DNA from: PALSA-278 sp963760285
GTDB taxonomy: Bacteria; Acidobacteriota; Terriglobia; Acidiferrales; UBA7541
Assembly (NCBI GenBank): GCA_963760285.1
Contig: CAVXCI010000004.1
Span: forward strand, 186,001-250,000
Length of the DNA: 64,000 bases
Reading direction: 5' to 3'
The position numbers and the translations under genes were made by a program. The notes under the pieces are model-generated. The model was not told the DNA's origin. It saw only the letters and a program-made list of their open reading frames with translations, and made no database searches. Each line of letters opens with the position of its first letter. The stretch's first letter is position 1. Positions 1 to 8,927 of this stretch are shown piece after piece.

Positions 1-939
1 AATGGCCGCCACGGCTGCCGGTTCCTTTTCTACTCCATAAATCACGGTGAGGACAAGGAATGTCGCCAGCTGCGAACCGCCGCCCACGCCGGGAAGCTGC
101 AACGTGGATCCCACCAGTGTAAAGACCATCACCATCAGCGCGTCGTCCAGGTCGAACCCGCCGAGCTTTCCGCCAAGACTGTGAATCACCCATAAATAGA
201 CAAGACTGTTGAAGAACCAATGCAGCGCGGTGAGACCGATGGCCACCGAGAGATCGCTGAAGTTGCGGATGGCCTGCAAACCGTCGGTAAAAGTTTGCAG
301 TAGCGACGCCACTCGGGCCATGCGCGGGCCGCGTTGGCTCGCTGCGGCGAGACGCGCGCCCATCGCGCCCGCTCCATGAAGGCGCAAATAGACCAGAAAG
401 ATGATGGCCACGGCGGCACCCACCAGGAGCGTATCGCCGCTGCGGCGGGCGATCGCCAGCAAAGGGCCTGCGTCGGGGCGCAACTCCACGCCTTTGCCGA
501 CCATTTCCAGCGCGATCCCCGCGGCGACTGCCGTAGCGGAAAGATCGAGAACGCGCTCCAGGACGTAGATTCCAAAGACGCTGGCCACGGGAACTTGGTC
601 CTTGCGCGCGATGAGCAAGGGACGAATGGGCTCGGCCACGCGCCCCAGAATAAACACGCAGGTGAAACCCATCAGGGTGGACTCGTAAATATTGCGGAAG
701 CTGCCGCGGCCAATGGCGCGCGCGAAAAATGTCCAGCGCAGCGCGCGGATGGCGTAACAGACATAAATGGTGACCACGGAAAGCAGCAGGAGCCACAGGT
801 TGGCGCGTTCCGGGAGGGTGAGCAGCAGTGACCAGCGGAAGCCCTCCAGATGGATGCTCCCGCGGAGCTTGTAAAAGACCAGGGCCAAGAGCCCTGCCGC
901 AAGGACGGCGAGGAGAGTTTTTCTTAGTCCGCGTGGCAC
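1..939 (-). CDS. Flippase-like / lysylphosphatidylglycerol synthase TM-region family protein (3' end off window)
   Basis: I translated this directly from the minus strand: 313 codons stay open from a GTG at 939 to the window edge, so the C-terminus is missing. The protein is a chain of hydrophobic segments. It contains the polar block GRVAEPIRPLLIARKD followed by the segment VFGIYVLERVLDL, and further on GVGGGSQLAT. These are hallmarks of the UPF0104/YbhN family (transmembrane region of MprF/AglD), inner-membrane proteins thought to move or modify lipid-linked substrates. The substrate cannot be told from sequence. The start is chosen because an in-frame stop lies at 973-975 and GTG 939 precedes a basic-then-hydrophobic N-terminus; no strong ribosome site is visible. 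It is divergent from the sigma-factor operon. Confidence 0.8.
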   Translation of the reverse strand, partial: MPRGLRKTLLAVLAAGLLALVFYKLRGSIHLEGFRWSLLLTLPERANLWLLLLSVVTIYVCYAIRALRWTFFARAIGRGSFRNIYESTLMGFTCVFILGRVAEPIRPLLIARKDQVPVASVFGIYVLERVLDLSATAVAAGIALEMVGKGVELRPDAGPLLAIARRSGDTLLVGAAVAIIFLVYLRLHGAGAMGARLAAASQRGPRMARVASLLQTFTDGLQAIRNFSDLSVAIGLTALHWFFNSLVYLWVIHSLGGKLGGFDLDDALMVMVFTLVGSTLQLPGVGGGSQLATFLVLTVIYGVEKEPAAVAAI

Positions 940-1126
940 CGCCGCGAACCGTAACAGCCCCTCGTGGGAGTGTCAAGCGGCCTGGCGAAAACAGGGCCTT
1001 AGTCTCTCTGTGTGGCCGCGCCGCAGGCAGGCTTGGTGGAAGACGGGAAGGTTGCGGCGAGGGTCCGCAAGGGTTAGGATGCGGGCGGAAGAGGCCGCGC
1101 GGCCCAGTGCGCGGTTCTGGGACGAA

Positions 1127-1153
1127 GGAACATTCTGGCCGGGAAATGCGTTA
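1127..1153 (+). promoter_or_regulatory. Candidate ECF-type promoter upstream of the sigma factor
   Basis: GGAAC at 1127-1131 is followed after 18 bases by GTTA at 1150-1153, 60 bases before the TTG start of the sigma factor gene. The GGAAC -35 core resembles promoters read by extracytoplasmic-function sigma factors, many of which activate their own operon. This is a motif match by eye only. The rest of 940-1212 shows no gene. Confidence 0.3.
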
Positions 1154-1212
1154 CTGTAACTGAGGCTAGAAGTTGAAGCAGAATCTGACGGGGAACGTGA
1201 GGCAGGAAGAGA

Positions 1213-1782
1213 TTGGAGCCCGACGCTCAACTGGTGGAGTTATGCCTTCAGGGCGATGGGCCAGCGTGGGAGGAGCTCGTGCGGCGGCATACGCGCAGGG
1301 TGTTCGGATTGTGCTACCGGTTTACCGGGCGCACCTCGGACGCCGAGGATTTGTCGCAGGAAGTGTTCATGCGTATCTACCGCACGCTGGGAAGCTACCG
1401 CTCGGTGCAGGGGGCATTTGCCACCTGGCTGACGCGGGTGACGCGCAATCTGCTGGTGGACCACTACCGGCGGACGCGGCGCGACCGGCTCACCGATTCG
1501 CTGGAAGACACGCTGCCGTATGTGGAGGCCAAGCCGTCAACCGGACGGACTCCGGACCGCGTCTTGGAAGCGAAGGAACTGAGCGTGCAGGTGCAGAGGG
1601 CGCTGATGGGACTTTCACCCGATTTGCGGGAGGCGGTAATCCTGCGAGACCTGCAGGAACTGGAGTACGCAGAGATACAACAAATTATGGAAGTAGCCGA
1701 AGGAACCGTGAAGTCCCGGATCAACCGGGGCCGCATCGAATTGGCGCGCATCCTGGGAGAAATGGGATTGCGGCCTGAGTGA
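1213..1782 (+). CDS. ECF (sigma-24/RpoE-like) RNA polymerase sigma factor
   Basis: This 189-residue sigma factor has region 2 at about residues 20-90 (AEDLSQEVFMRIY, then the helix around NLLVDHYRR). Region 4 is at about 125-180 (LREAVILRDLQELEYAEI, then EGTVKSRINRGR as the helix-turn-helix). The length is typical for group 4 sigma factors. The start is a TTG at 1213, supported by AGGAAGAG a few bases upstream and the absence of an ATG near the N-terminus. Its stop overlaps the GTG start of the anti-sigma gene, so the two are probably translationally coupled. With the downstream zinc-finger membrane protein it should form a sigma/anti-sigma switch for envelope stress; the inducing signal is unknown. 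Confidence 0.92.
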   Translation: MEPDAQLVELCLQGDGPAWEELVRRHTRRVFGLCYRFTGRTSDAEDLSQEVFMRIYRTLGSYRSVQGAFATWLTRVTRNLLVDHYRRTRRDRLTDSLEDTLPYVEAKPSTGRTPDRVLEAKELSVQVQRALMGLSPDLREAVILRDLQELEYAEIQQIMEVAEGTVKSRINRGRIELARILGEMGLRPE

Positions 1783-2435
1783 CGAACATGGCATGGACAT
1801 GCACACAAGTTGAAGAACGGCTGAGCGATTTCCTGGACGGCGCGCTGCCTCCCGCCGAAGCGCGGGAATTGGAAGCGCACGCGGCCAGTTGCGCGCATTG
1901 CGGACCGCTGGTGGCGCGGGTGCGCGGCATGCTGGCGCGGGTGCATGAACTGGAAGCGGTGGAAGCACCGCCCTATCTGGAAGCGCGGATCATCAAAGCC
2001 ACACTGGGCCCGCGAGGCATGAAAGCGGCGGGCGGCGGGTGGCGGAACTGGCTGAAGCCTCTCCTGCAACCGCAGTTCGCACTGGGCGCGGCTGCGGCGC
2101 TTTGTTCGTTGGCGGTGGTGCTGCAATTCGTTGTCCCGGTGAGATGGAAAAAGACGGCCTTTGAGCCGGGAGAAGTTTTCTTTAACGCCAACCGGCAGGC
2201 GCACCTGGTGTATTCGCGCGGCGTGAAGTACGTGAACGACTTGCGCGTGGTGTATGAGATTCAATCACGGCTGCGCCCGGAACCACCGCCCGAAGCTGAA
2301 CCGGAGCCGCCGGTGGAATCGCCGCATTCGTCCGCGCCACAACAGAAATCACAGGACGGCAAACCGGGCCACAGTGCCAATCCCGAGCGGTACTGCTTCG
2401 CTGTAGCCTTCATGCCCATGATGGGAGGGAATTGA
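1779..2435 (+). CDS. Anti-sigma factor with zf-HC2-like domain and one TM helix
   Basis: The N-terminal 50 residues carry a zinc-binding anti-sigma signature (an early Cys, then HAASCAHC) within an amphipathic helix. One membrane helix lies at about 98-116 (FALGAAAALCSLAVVL), followed by a Pro/Glu-rich tail. This is the layout of ZAS-type anti-sigma factors: the cytoplasmic domain holds the sigma factor and the rest sits in the membrane or periplasm. The GTG at 1779 overlaps the sigma stop (GTGA); an ATG at 1788 is an alternative start. The tail is low complexity (EPPPEAEPEPP) and may be a spacer through the envelope. Family assignment is firm, and pairing with the upstream sigma factor follows from the overlap. 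Confidence 0.85.
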   Translation: MTNMAWTCTQVEERLSDFLDGALPPAEARELEAHAASCAHCGPLVARVRGMLARVHELEAVEAPPYLEARIIKATLGPRGMKAAGGGWRNWLKPLLQPQFALGAAAALCSLAVVLQFVVPVRWKKTAFEPGEVFFNANRQAHLVYSRGVKYVNDLRVVYEIQSRLRPEPPPEAEPEPPVESPHSSAPQQKSQDGKPGHSANPERYCFAVAFMPMMGGN

Positions 2436-2436
2436 G

Positions 2437-3105
2437 ATGAACTGCGCGGTACATACGGACACCCCGGCCACCGGATACTGCCGCAACTGCGGCAAAGCGC
2501 TCTGCGGACAATGCTCGCGGGAAATCAAAGGCGCGCTTTACTGCGAAGATTGCCTGGCGCGTCGCATCAGCGCCTCCGCGGGTGGCGGCGTGGAATCACA
2601 CGCCGCGCTGGCGGGAGCCTTGGGGTTTATCCCGGGTCTGGGAGCGGTTTACAACGGCGAGTACATGAAGGCACTGGTGCACATTTTAATTTTCGGCGGC
2701 ATCATCGCGGCGCTGACGCAGGACTTGCCCACGGCGCTTTATCCTATTCTTGGCGTGGGACTAGGCGTCTTTTATTTCTACATGCCCATCGAAGCCTACC
2801 GGACAGCGAAGGCCAAGGCAGTCGAAGCTGCGGCGGTGCAACGCGCCCAGGCAGGGCTGCCAGTCGAGCCAGGAATCGCCGGAACCGCGGGTGCAAGCGT
2901 TCCGCCAGGCAATGAGGGTTGGGTTTCAGCCCAAGATCGGCACTTCAATCCCATTGGAGCCATTATCCTCATCGGGCTGGGCGTGCTCTTCCTGCTGGGA
3001 AATTTCGGCCTGCTGCGTGAAGACTGGATTTCGAGGGGCTGGCCTCTGATCTTGATTGTGGTCGGCGTGGGTCTGCTTTTCAGGAAGCTGACCTGCCGGA
3101 GTTAG
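2437..3105 (+). CDS. B-box zinc-finger membrane protein with LiaI/LiaF-like C-terminal region
   Basis: The N-terminus (residues 1-45) is a B-box-type zinc finger: C3, H6, CRNCGKALCGQC, then CEDC. Residues 55-110 form two or three hydrophobic segments (ALAGALGFIPGLGAVYNGEY is a TM2-like motif). The C-terminus (about 165-220) is a LiaI-LiaF-like DUF5668 segment (NPIGAIILIGLGVLFLLGN ... WPLILIVVGVGLLF). A GGAGG sits eight bases before the ATG, one base after the preceding stop. It is third in the sigma-factor operon. B-box plus membrane fusions of this kind are frequent in acidobacteria; the function is unknown, with a likely role in envelope stress sensing inferred from its neighbours. Confidence 0.82.
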   Translation: MNCAVHTDTPATGYCRNCGKALCGQCSREIKGALYCEDCLARRISASAGGGVESHAALAGALGFIPGLGAVYNGEYMKALVHILIFGGIIAALTQDLPTALYPILGVGLGVFYFYMPIEAYRTAKAKAVEAAAVQRAQAGLPVEPGIAGTAGASVPPGNEGWVSAQDRHFNPIGAIILIGLGVLFLLGNFGLLREDWISRGWPLILIVVGVGLLFRKLTCRS

Positions 3106-3113
3106 GAGGAACC

Positions 3114-3323
3114 GTGGGAAACTCACGAAACTGCCAGTGCGCACGATGCCGGTTTGCATCCCTGCTGGGTCCGATCATGTTGATCACAATTGGAGCGCTG
3201 TTCCTGGCGCAGTACTACACGCCCTATGGATTCGGAGATTTGTGGCCGGTGCTGCTGATTGTGTGGGGACTGTGGAAGGTAGTCCAGGCCATGTTGCCCA
3301 CGGAAGGGCACGCGGGAAATTGA
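3114..3323 (+). CDS. Small LiaI/LiaF-TM-like (DUF5668) membrane protein
   Basis: This 69-residue protein begins with a short Cys-containing stretch (CQCARC), then two membrane segments (LGPIMLITIGALFLAQYY and LWPVLLIVWGLWKVV). These match the paired helices at the C-terminus of the preceding gene and the N-terminus of the next. The GTG start at 3114 has AGGAGG four bases upstream. It sits 8 bases after one gene and 7 before the next, so it is an operon member. Three successive genes carrying the same two-helix module suggest a membrane complex that senses envelope damage, by analogy with Lia systems. Confidence 0.75.
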   Translation: MGNSRNCQCARCRFASLLGPIMLITIGALFLAQYYTPYGFGDLWPVLLIVWGLWKVVQAMLPTEGHAGN

Positions 3324-3330
3324 AGCCAAG

Positions 3331-4692
3331 ATGAGCCCCTACAAACGCGAACACGGATCGTTTTTCACCGGCGTCCTGCTGATTTTCTTTGGCGCGATGT
3401 TCCTGGCGTGGCGTCTCTATCCGGGGCTGGCCATCGGGCACCTCCTGGTGCGCTACTGGCCTCTGCTTCTGATTTTCTGGGGAATCACGCTTCTGCTGGA
3501 GCGCAATGCCGCGCGAAAAGGCGGCGAGGGGCGCGGGGGCGGGATTGGCGCTGGAGAGGTGCTCCTGCTGATTGCGCTGCTGGTGGTGGCTGCGGGATTT
3601 GTCGGATGGGATGAACTGCGCCATCATGGCGCGGAATTTGGCATGGGCACAAACTGGATGCGCGAAAGCGCCGTGTCGTCGGAGCAACTGGACCCGCAGA
3701 CGATCCCTCCCGGCAGCCAGGTGGAAATCATCACGCCTTCGGGCGATGTGACCGTGCATGCGGGGACGGGCGACAGCCTGCGGGTAGTCGCTAAACGGCT
3801 GGCCTACGGTTGGGACGAGCGCGAAGCGCAAAGAAAAGTCCAACAGATCAACGTGGCCGTTTCCAAGGACGGCGGCGTTTACCAACTGCGCCCCAGTATT
3901 GGCTCCATGCGCGTCGCCGAGGCGCGCGTGGACCTGGATGTGGAATTGCCGGCGAATGTCACGTTAACTGCGCAGACCGGATTAGGCGACGTGAGCGTCT
4001 CTGACCTGAACGGCAACGTCTCCGTGAACAATTCGAACGGGGACACGGACCTGCATGACATCACCGGAAATGTCGCCGTGACCAGCCATCATGGGGATAC
4101 CCACATAACCAATACCAAAGGCGACGTCAAGCTGGACGGCAACGGCGGAGAAGTGGAAATCACGGATGTAACCGGGGGAGCCACGATTCAGGGAGAGTTT
4201 ATGGGACCCATTCGCGTGCGCAACGTGGCGAACACGGTGCTGTTCAATTCCTCGCGCACGGATCTCAGCATCGTGCATCTGACCGGGCACCTGGAAACAG
4301 ACTCGGGAAGCCTGGAGATTGCCGATACCACCGGCCCGGTGAAACTGACCACGCGGGATAAGGACGTGACGCTGGAAAATATCGGCGGCCAGATTGATTT
4401 GAATGCGCGTCACGGTGATATCGAAGTTCGGTTTTCGCAGCCGCCGCGGGATGCCATCACGCTCACGAACGATTCAGGCGACATCAGCCTGACGCTGACG
4501 GGAAAATCATCGTTTGAGATCAACGCCACTTCGCATTCCGGCGATGTGGACAGCGACTTTGAAGGCCCATCTCTAAGGCTGGTAAAGGGGGATGAGGAAT
4601 CGCGCCTGACCGGAAGCTACGGCGGCGCCAGTGGCCCACAAATTCACATCGAAACTTCCTACGGAACCGTTTCCCTGCACAAAGAACCATAA
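3331..4692 (+). CDS. DUF4097-family beta-helical protein with N-terminal LiaI-like TM region
   Basis: The protein has 453 residues. Residues 10-55 are the same two-helix LiaI-like region (FFTGVLLIFFGAMFLAW ... YWPLLLIFWGITLLLE), and a third helix lies near 70-88. The rest is a long run of short beta-strand repeats rich in Gly-Asp (SGDVTVH, LGDVSVSDL, HGDTHIT, SGDISLTL, SGDVDSD). That is typical of DUF4097/adhesin-like right-handed parallel beta structures outside the membrane. It ends the sigma-factor operon. Homologous DUF4097 proteins occur next to sigma/anti-sigma pairs and LiaF-like proteins, suggesting an effector or sensor of envelope stress; no enzymatic motif is seen. Confidence 0.85.
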   Translation: MSPYKREHGSFFTGVLLIFFGAMFLAWRLYPGLAIGHLLVRYWPLLLIFWGITLLLERNAARKGGEGRGGGIGAGEVLLLIALLVVAAGFVGWDELRHHGAEFGMGTNWMRESAVSSEQLDPQTIPPGSQVEIITPSGDVTVHAGTGDSLRVVAKRLAYGWDEREAQRKVQQINVAVSKDGGVYQLRPSIGSMRVAEARVDLDVELPANVTLTAQTGLGDVSVSDLNGNVSVNNSNGDTDLHDITGNVAVTSHHGDTHITNTKGDVKLDGNGGEVEITDVTGGATIQGEFMGPIRVRNVANTVLFNSSRTDLSIVHLTGHLETDSGSLEIADTTGPVKLTTRDKDVTLENIGGQIDLNARHGDIEVRFSQPPRDAITLTNDSGDISLTLTGKSSFEINATSHSGDVDSDFEGPSLRLVKGDEESRLTGSYGGASGPQIHIETSYGTVSLHKEP

Positions 4693-4713
4693 TCCACGAC
4701 GCGCGGAACGAAA

Positions 4714-7377
4714 TCAGCGATTGACCGTCTGAACGATGGGCTGCGAAACGTTGGGATCATAGTTGTTGTCCCCGGAATAGCTCGCCGTTACCGTAAACTT
4801 CCCCATCTTGTTAATCGTTACGGTAACCGTGGCCACGCCGTCCACCAGTTCCTCGCTTATCATTTTAGGTCCGCTGGCAAAGGTGACGGTTCCGGTTGGC
4901 GTGGGCTGGCCTACGATGACCGGTGTGACGGTCGAGGTGAAAGTAACCGCCTGGCCGATGGTGGAAGGGTCGGGTGAGCTGATTAGGCTGACCTCCGTGG
5001 CGCGCGTGTCATCGGCATTATTTAGAAGGACGCTGATGTCGCCGCCATAGGGCCCATTGGTGGTTATCAGATCGACGGATCCGGGGGTATTGGCGTTGAG
5101 AATTCCAACCGCGATGAACGTATAGCCGCCTGCAACAATTCCCTGTGGGGCCTGGAGAGTGCCGTCGCCATTGCCGAGCAGCAAATTCAATGGCGGGCCG
5201 GCCTGATTTCCGGTGACCACATCAGGGATGCCATCCCCGTTGAAATCGGCGACGGCCATGGATACGGCGGTCAGGCCAGTGGGCGTATCCACGCGCGGCT
5301 GAAAAGTGCCGTCACCATTGCCGAGAAGAATCGAGACGCTTCCGGCGACCGGCGTATTACAATTTGGAGAACTCCCACACATGTTAACCACGGAGAGGTC
5401 CTTCTTGCCATCCCCGTTGAAATCCGCGACCCCCACGCCCACAGGAGCCGTGCCCGTGGCATAGTTGACCACGGTGTGAAAAGTTCCGTTGCCATTCCCT
5501 AGAAATACGCCGACTTGATTGGCGCTTTGGTTGGGAATGGCCACGTCAAGTTTTCCATCGCCATTGAAATCCGCGGCCACAATCGAGGGTCCACCGTGAA
5601 CGGAGGTATTGACAGGCAGACTGAACCCGCCTGTGCCGTTTCCGAGAAGCACGCCAAGATAGGTCGTGCCGGCACCGGAAGCGGTGATGGCCAGATCCAG
5701 GTTGCCATCGCTGTTGAAATCCCCCGAAACAATTGCATTGGGGTGCGCGCCAATAGCGATGTTGGTGACCGGCTGGAACGTGCCATCGCCATTGCCGAGA
5801 AGAATGGAAATGCCTCCGTGCGTGCTTCGGCAGGTGGGATCCGTGCCGCAACGCGCGGTCACGGCCAAATCCAGGTTGCCATCCTTGTTGAAATCGCCCA
5901 CGGCAATATCCAGGGCTTGATAGCCGACGGTGTATTGCCTCTGCGGCAGAAATCCTCCGGATCCATTGTTCAGGAGAATCGAAACAGTGCCGGCCTGGTC
6001 GCCGGAGCAGCTTGCCGCGCCACAGAGATTGACGACCGCGAGATCGGAATTACCATCCCCGTTGAAATCCCCCACAGCCACGGATTCGGGCTGGACGCCG
6101 ACACCGTAATCCAGTCGCGAGGCCAAAGTGCCGTCGCCATTGCCATTCAGGATGGAAACCGTGTCGCCCACAGCGCTGGGCGCGTAACCGGTGTTTGCGG
6201 TGACCACGTCCGCGAAACCATCTCCATTGAAGTCAGCCACTGCCAGCGCGCCGGGATAAACGCCCGCGCCGTAAAAATTATTGGCATTCCACTGGAAAGT
6301 GCCGTCGCCGTTGCCAAGATAAATGCTGACGTTATTTCCGAATTCGTTGGTCACCGCGAGATCCAGAATCCCATCGCCATTGAAATCACTGATGGAAACG
6401 GCGGCGGGCGCGTAGCCCGCGGCGTAGGTCACCTGTTTCTGAAACGTGCCGTCGCCCTTGCCGAGGAGAATGCCGACGGCGCTGGCCTCGCCCGGGTAAC
6501 GGCAGGGGCCACAGCCGGTGATGGCCAGATCTGGGTGGCCATCATGATTGAAATCTCCGATGGCAACGGAGCTGGGACCATAGGATGTGGCGTAGTTCAC
6601 GCGCGGCAGGAATGTGCCGTCGCCATTGCCTATAAGGATGCTGACGTCGCTTTCGCCGATGTTGGCTACGGCGAGGTCCGGATTTCCGTCGCCGTTGAAA
6701 TCGCCGGCGGCCACGGCGTAGGATTCGTCGCCGGTAACATAGTCCGAATGCCTCTGAAAAGTACCGTCGCCGTTGCCCAGCAACACGCTGACCCGGTTGT
6801 CATTGTAAGCGGCCACGGCCAGATCTTGATTGCCGTCGTGATTGAAATCAGCCGCGGTTACGGAAATGGGCCCGGTCTCAGTGGCATATTCCATGTGCGG
6901 CTGAAAAGTGCCGTCACCATTTCCCAGCAAAATGCTGATTTGATTGGTGGCGTAATCGGTGACCACCAGATCGGGAACATGGTCATTATTGAGGTCGGCG
7001 ACGGCAACAGAAGTTGGATTCATGCCCGTGGCGTAATCCACGTGGGTCTGAAATGTGCTGTCGCCATTGCCGAGCAGGATGCTGACCGTGCTGTCCTGAT
7101 AATTTACGGTGACCAAATCCGGCCGTCCGTCGCCGTTGAAATCGGCGGCGGCCACATCCTCGGGCATGTTGCCGGTAACAAAAGATGGTGGCTCAAAAAA
7201 CTGGCCGGGAGAATCGAAAGGCGGCAGCCTGCTCAAGCTGGAACCGGTAAGCGCGGGCGCTCGCGGCGGGAGAATAGCCGGGACAGCCTGCTGAACAGGC
7301 GCAGTGGCTGATAGCCCCCCCACGGCCAGAAACAAAACCTCGCACAATGCCAGAACAACTACCCCGGGACGATTCAA
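4714..7377 (-). CDS. Secreted FG-GAP/VCBS-repeat protein with C-terminal Ig-like domain
   Basis: The 887-residue protein begins with a signal peptide (VVVLALCEVLFLAVGG). About 14 tandem units of roughly 55 residues follow, each with a calcium-type loop of the form DFNGDGxxDL and a second motif SILLGNGDGTF. This is an integrin-alpha-like beta-propeller built of VCBS repeats. The last ~100 residues are an Ig-like domain (TFTSTVTP ... GTVTFASGP ... YSGDNNYDP), likely a surface or matrix attachment module. The start is a TTG at 7377 preceded by GGAGGTGA. The role is unknown: extracellular binding or adhesion is inferred, and no catalytic residues are recognised. It is convergent with the DUF4097 gene and separate from it. 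Confidence 0.88.
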   Translation of the reverse strand: MNRPGVVVLALCEVLFLAVGGLSATAPVQQAVPAILPPRAPALTGSSLSRLPPFDSPGQFFEPPSFVTGNMPEDVAAADFNGDGRPDLVTVNYQDSTVSILLGNGDSTFQTHVDYATGMNPTSVAVADLNNDHVPDLVVTDYATNQISILLGNGDGTFQPHMEYATETGPISVTAADFNHDGNQDLAVAAYNDNRVSVLLGNGDGTFQRHSDYVTGDESYAVAAGDFNGDGNPDLAVANIGESDVSILIGNGDGTFLPRVNYATSYGPSSVAIGDFNHDGHPDLAITGCGPCRYPGEASAVGILLGKGDGTFQKQVTYAAGYAPAAVSISDFNGDGILDLAVTNEFGNNVSIYLGNGDGTFQWNANNFYGAGVYPGALAVADFNGDGFADVVTANTGYAPSAVGDTVSILNGNGDGTLASRLDYGVGVQPESVAVGDFNGDGNSDLAVVNLCGAASCSGDQAGTVSILLNNGSGGFLPQRQYTVGYQALDIAVGDFNKDGNLDLAVTARCGTDPTCRSTHGGISILLGNGDGTFQPVTNIAIGAHPNAIVSGDFNSDGNLDLAITASGAGTTYLGVLLGNGTGGFSLPVNTSVHGGPSIVAADFNGDGKLDVAIPNQSANQVGVFLGNGNGTFHTVVNYATGTAPVGVGVADFNGDGKKDLSVVNMCGSSPNCNTPVAGSVSILLGNGDGTFQPRVDTPTGLTAVSMAVADFNGDGIPDVVTGNQAGPPLNLLLGNGDGTLQAPQGIVAGGYTFIAVGILNANTPGSVDLITTNGPYGGDISVLLNNADDTRATEVSLISSPDPSTIGQAVTFTSTVTPVIVGQPTPTGTVTFASGPKMISEELVDGVATVTVTINKMGKFTVTASYSGDNNYDPNVSQPIVQTVNR

Positions 7378-7516
7378 ATCACCTCCGCAAAATTCGCGGC
7401 GACTGGTTGCTCATTCCGAGCAGGGCCTGGGAGGGGCTCGGACCGACGTGCGCGCGCAGTGTACCGCTCGCGCGCTGAAGAACTCCAGAAATAATTCACG
7501 CGTGTGTTCAAAACTA

Positions 7517-8809
7517 TCATGAGGATGTGAGCCTTTCCAGCAACTGGAAGAATTCGGGGAAGGAGACGTCCACGCAGCGAGCCTGGCGGAGGATGGAAAC
7601 GCCATCGGCGGCAAGCGCCGCAACGCTCAGTGCCATGGCGATGCGGTGGTCACCGGCGGGTTTAATGACGCCCCCGTGCAAGGCTCCCGCGGAGCGGCCC
7701 TCCACGCGCAGGCCGTCCGGAAATTCTGCAACGCGCGCGCCAAGAGAGCGTAAACCGGCCGCGAGCGTGGCGATACGGTCGCTTTCCTTGGCGCGAAGCT
7801 CCACGGCTCCGCGAATTTCAATTCCCTGCTCCGTGAACGGACCCAGCGCGGCCAGCACGGGCAATTCGTCAATGAGTCCTGGAATCTGGTTGCCGCTGAT
7901 AATCCCGCCCGAGAGTGGCGCATGTCGAATCAACAGCGATCCCACCAACTCGCCGGACCTCATTTCCACGGACGCCAATCGCGGCGCCGCGCCCATGCTG
8001 GCGAGGACGTCCAGGAAAGCGGTGCGCGTGGGGTTCAAGCCCACGTTGGTGATCAGCAATTCGGAACCGGGAACCAGCAGAGCCGCTCCGATGAAAAAAG
8101 CGGCCGAGGAGAAATCTCCGGGAACGTGCGGCGATTGTGCCTGCAATGTGGAGCCGCCGCGAATGCCTGTGGCGCGCGGAATCATCCGGATTTCGGCGCC
8201 GAATTCGCGGAGCGCGATTTCGGTGTGGTCGCGCGTGGTAGCGGTTTCGTGGACTGTGGTCGTGCCGTCCGCGAACAGCCCCGCCAGAAGAACGGCGGAT
8301 TTCACCTGCGCGCTGGAGATGGGCATTGCGTAATCAATCGCGCGCAGCGGCCCGCCGTGAATTTCCAGTGGAGCGAATTCTCCCTCGCGTGCGCGAACCT
8401 GCGCTCCCATTTGCTCCAGCGGCTCGGCCACGCGGCGCATGGGACGCTGGCGCAGAGAACGATCACCCGTGAGGCGGGATGTGAATGGATGCCCCGCGAG
8501 AACGCCGGCGACCAGCCGCATGGTGGTGCCAGAATTGCCTGCATTCAGCGCGCGAAGCGAACGACGCAGGCCGTGCGGGCCGCGGCCTTGAATGACCATG
8601 CTTCCGGCGCGTTCTTCGATGCTCACGCCGAGGCGGCGAAGACAAGCCAGCGTGCTTTGGCAATCAACAGCGGTGGAGAAATTGGCGATCTCGCTGCGTC
8701 CATCCGCCAGCGCGGCAAGAATGGCATACCGGTGAGATATGGATTTGTCTCCGGGAAGATCAACCGATCCGGAGATGGGACGGGATGGCGGTGCAATCCT
8801 CTTGGACAC
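7517..8809 (-). CDS. aroA: 3-phosphoshikimate 1-carboxyvinyltransferase (EPSP synthase)
   Basis: The enzyme joins shikimate-3-phosphate and phosphoenolpyruvate to make EPSP, the sixth step of the shikimate pathway to aromatic amino acids. Full length (430 residues) with the diagnostic sites: GDKSISHR at 20-27 (substrate-binding Lys22 and Arg27), NAGNSGTTMRL, TGDRSLRQRPM, KESDRI and DHRIAMA. The start is a GTG at 8809. It stands alone between the VCBS protein and the divergent S55 gene, so it is not in a visible aro operon. Assignment is secure from the motifs and length. Confidence 0.96.
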   Translation of the reverse strand: MSKRIAPPSRPISGSVDLPGDKSISHRYAILAALADGRSEIANFSTAVDCQSTLACLRRLGVSIEERAGSMVIQGRGPHGLRRSLRALNAGNSGTTMRLVAGVLAGHPFTSRLTGDRSLRQRPMRRVAEPLEQMGAQVRAREGEFAPLEIHGGPLRAIDYAMPISSAQVKSAVLLAGLFADGTTTVHETATTRDHTEIALREFGAEIRMIPRATGIRGGSTLQAQSPHVPGDFSSAAFFIGAALLVPGSELLITNVGLNPTRTAFLDVLASMGAAPRLASVEMRSGELVGSLLIRHAPLSGGIISGNQIPGLIDELPVLAALGPFTEQGIEIRGAVELRAKESDRIATLAAGLRSLGARVAEFPDGLRVEGRSAGALHGGVIKPAGDHRIAMALSVAALAADGVSILRQARCVDVSFPEFFQLLERLTSS

Positions 8810-8927
8810 GGGTGAATCTTAGCATTGCTCCAGCGTGGGCGCTGCGCGGAGCCGTGCTCCGTCCCGCGCCCGGCTAAGGCGCACGTGAATTGGCATCCAA
8901 AGGCCGGGGCAGCTATGATGGGATAAG

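Noticed and set aside
5515..7311. A 598-codon plus-strand frame opposite the VCBS protein
   Set aside because: It is an antisense shadow created by the repeated codon pattern of the VCBS units; the minus-strand protein has a signal peptide and clear repeats.
4714..7377. Regular DNA periodicity that could suggest a repeat array or CRISPR
   Set aside because: The period is about 165-200 bases, coding, and follows protein repeats. No short direct repeats with unique spacers were seen anywhere in the window.
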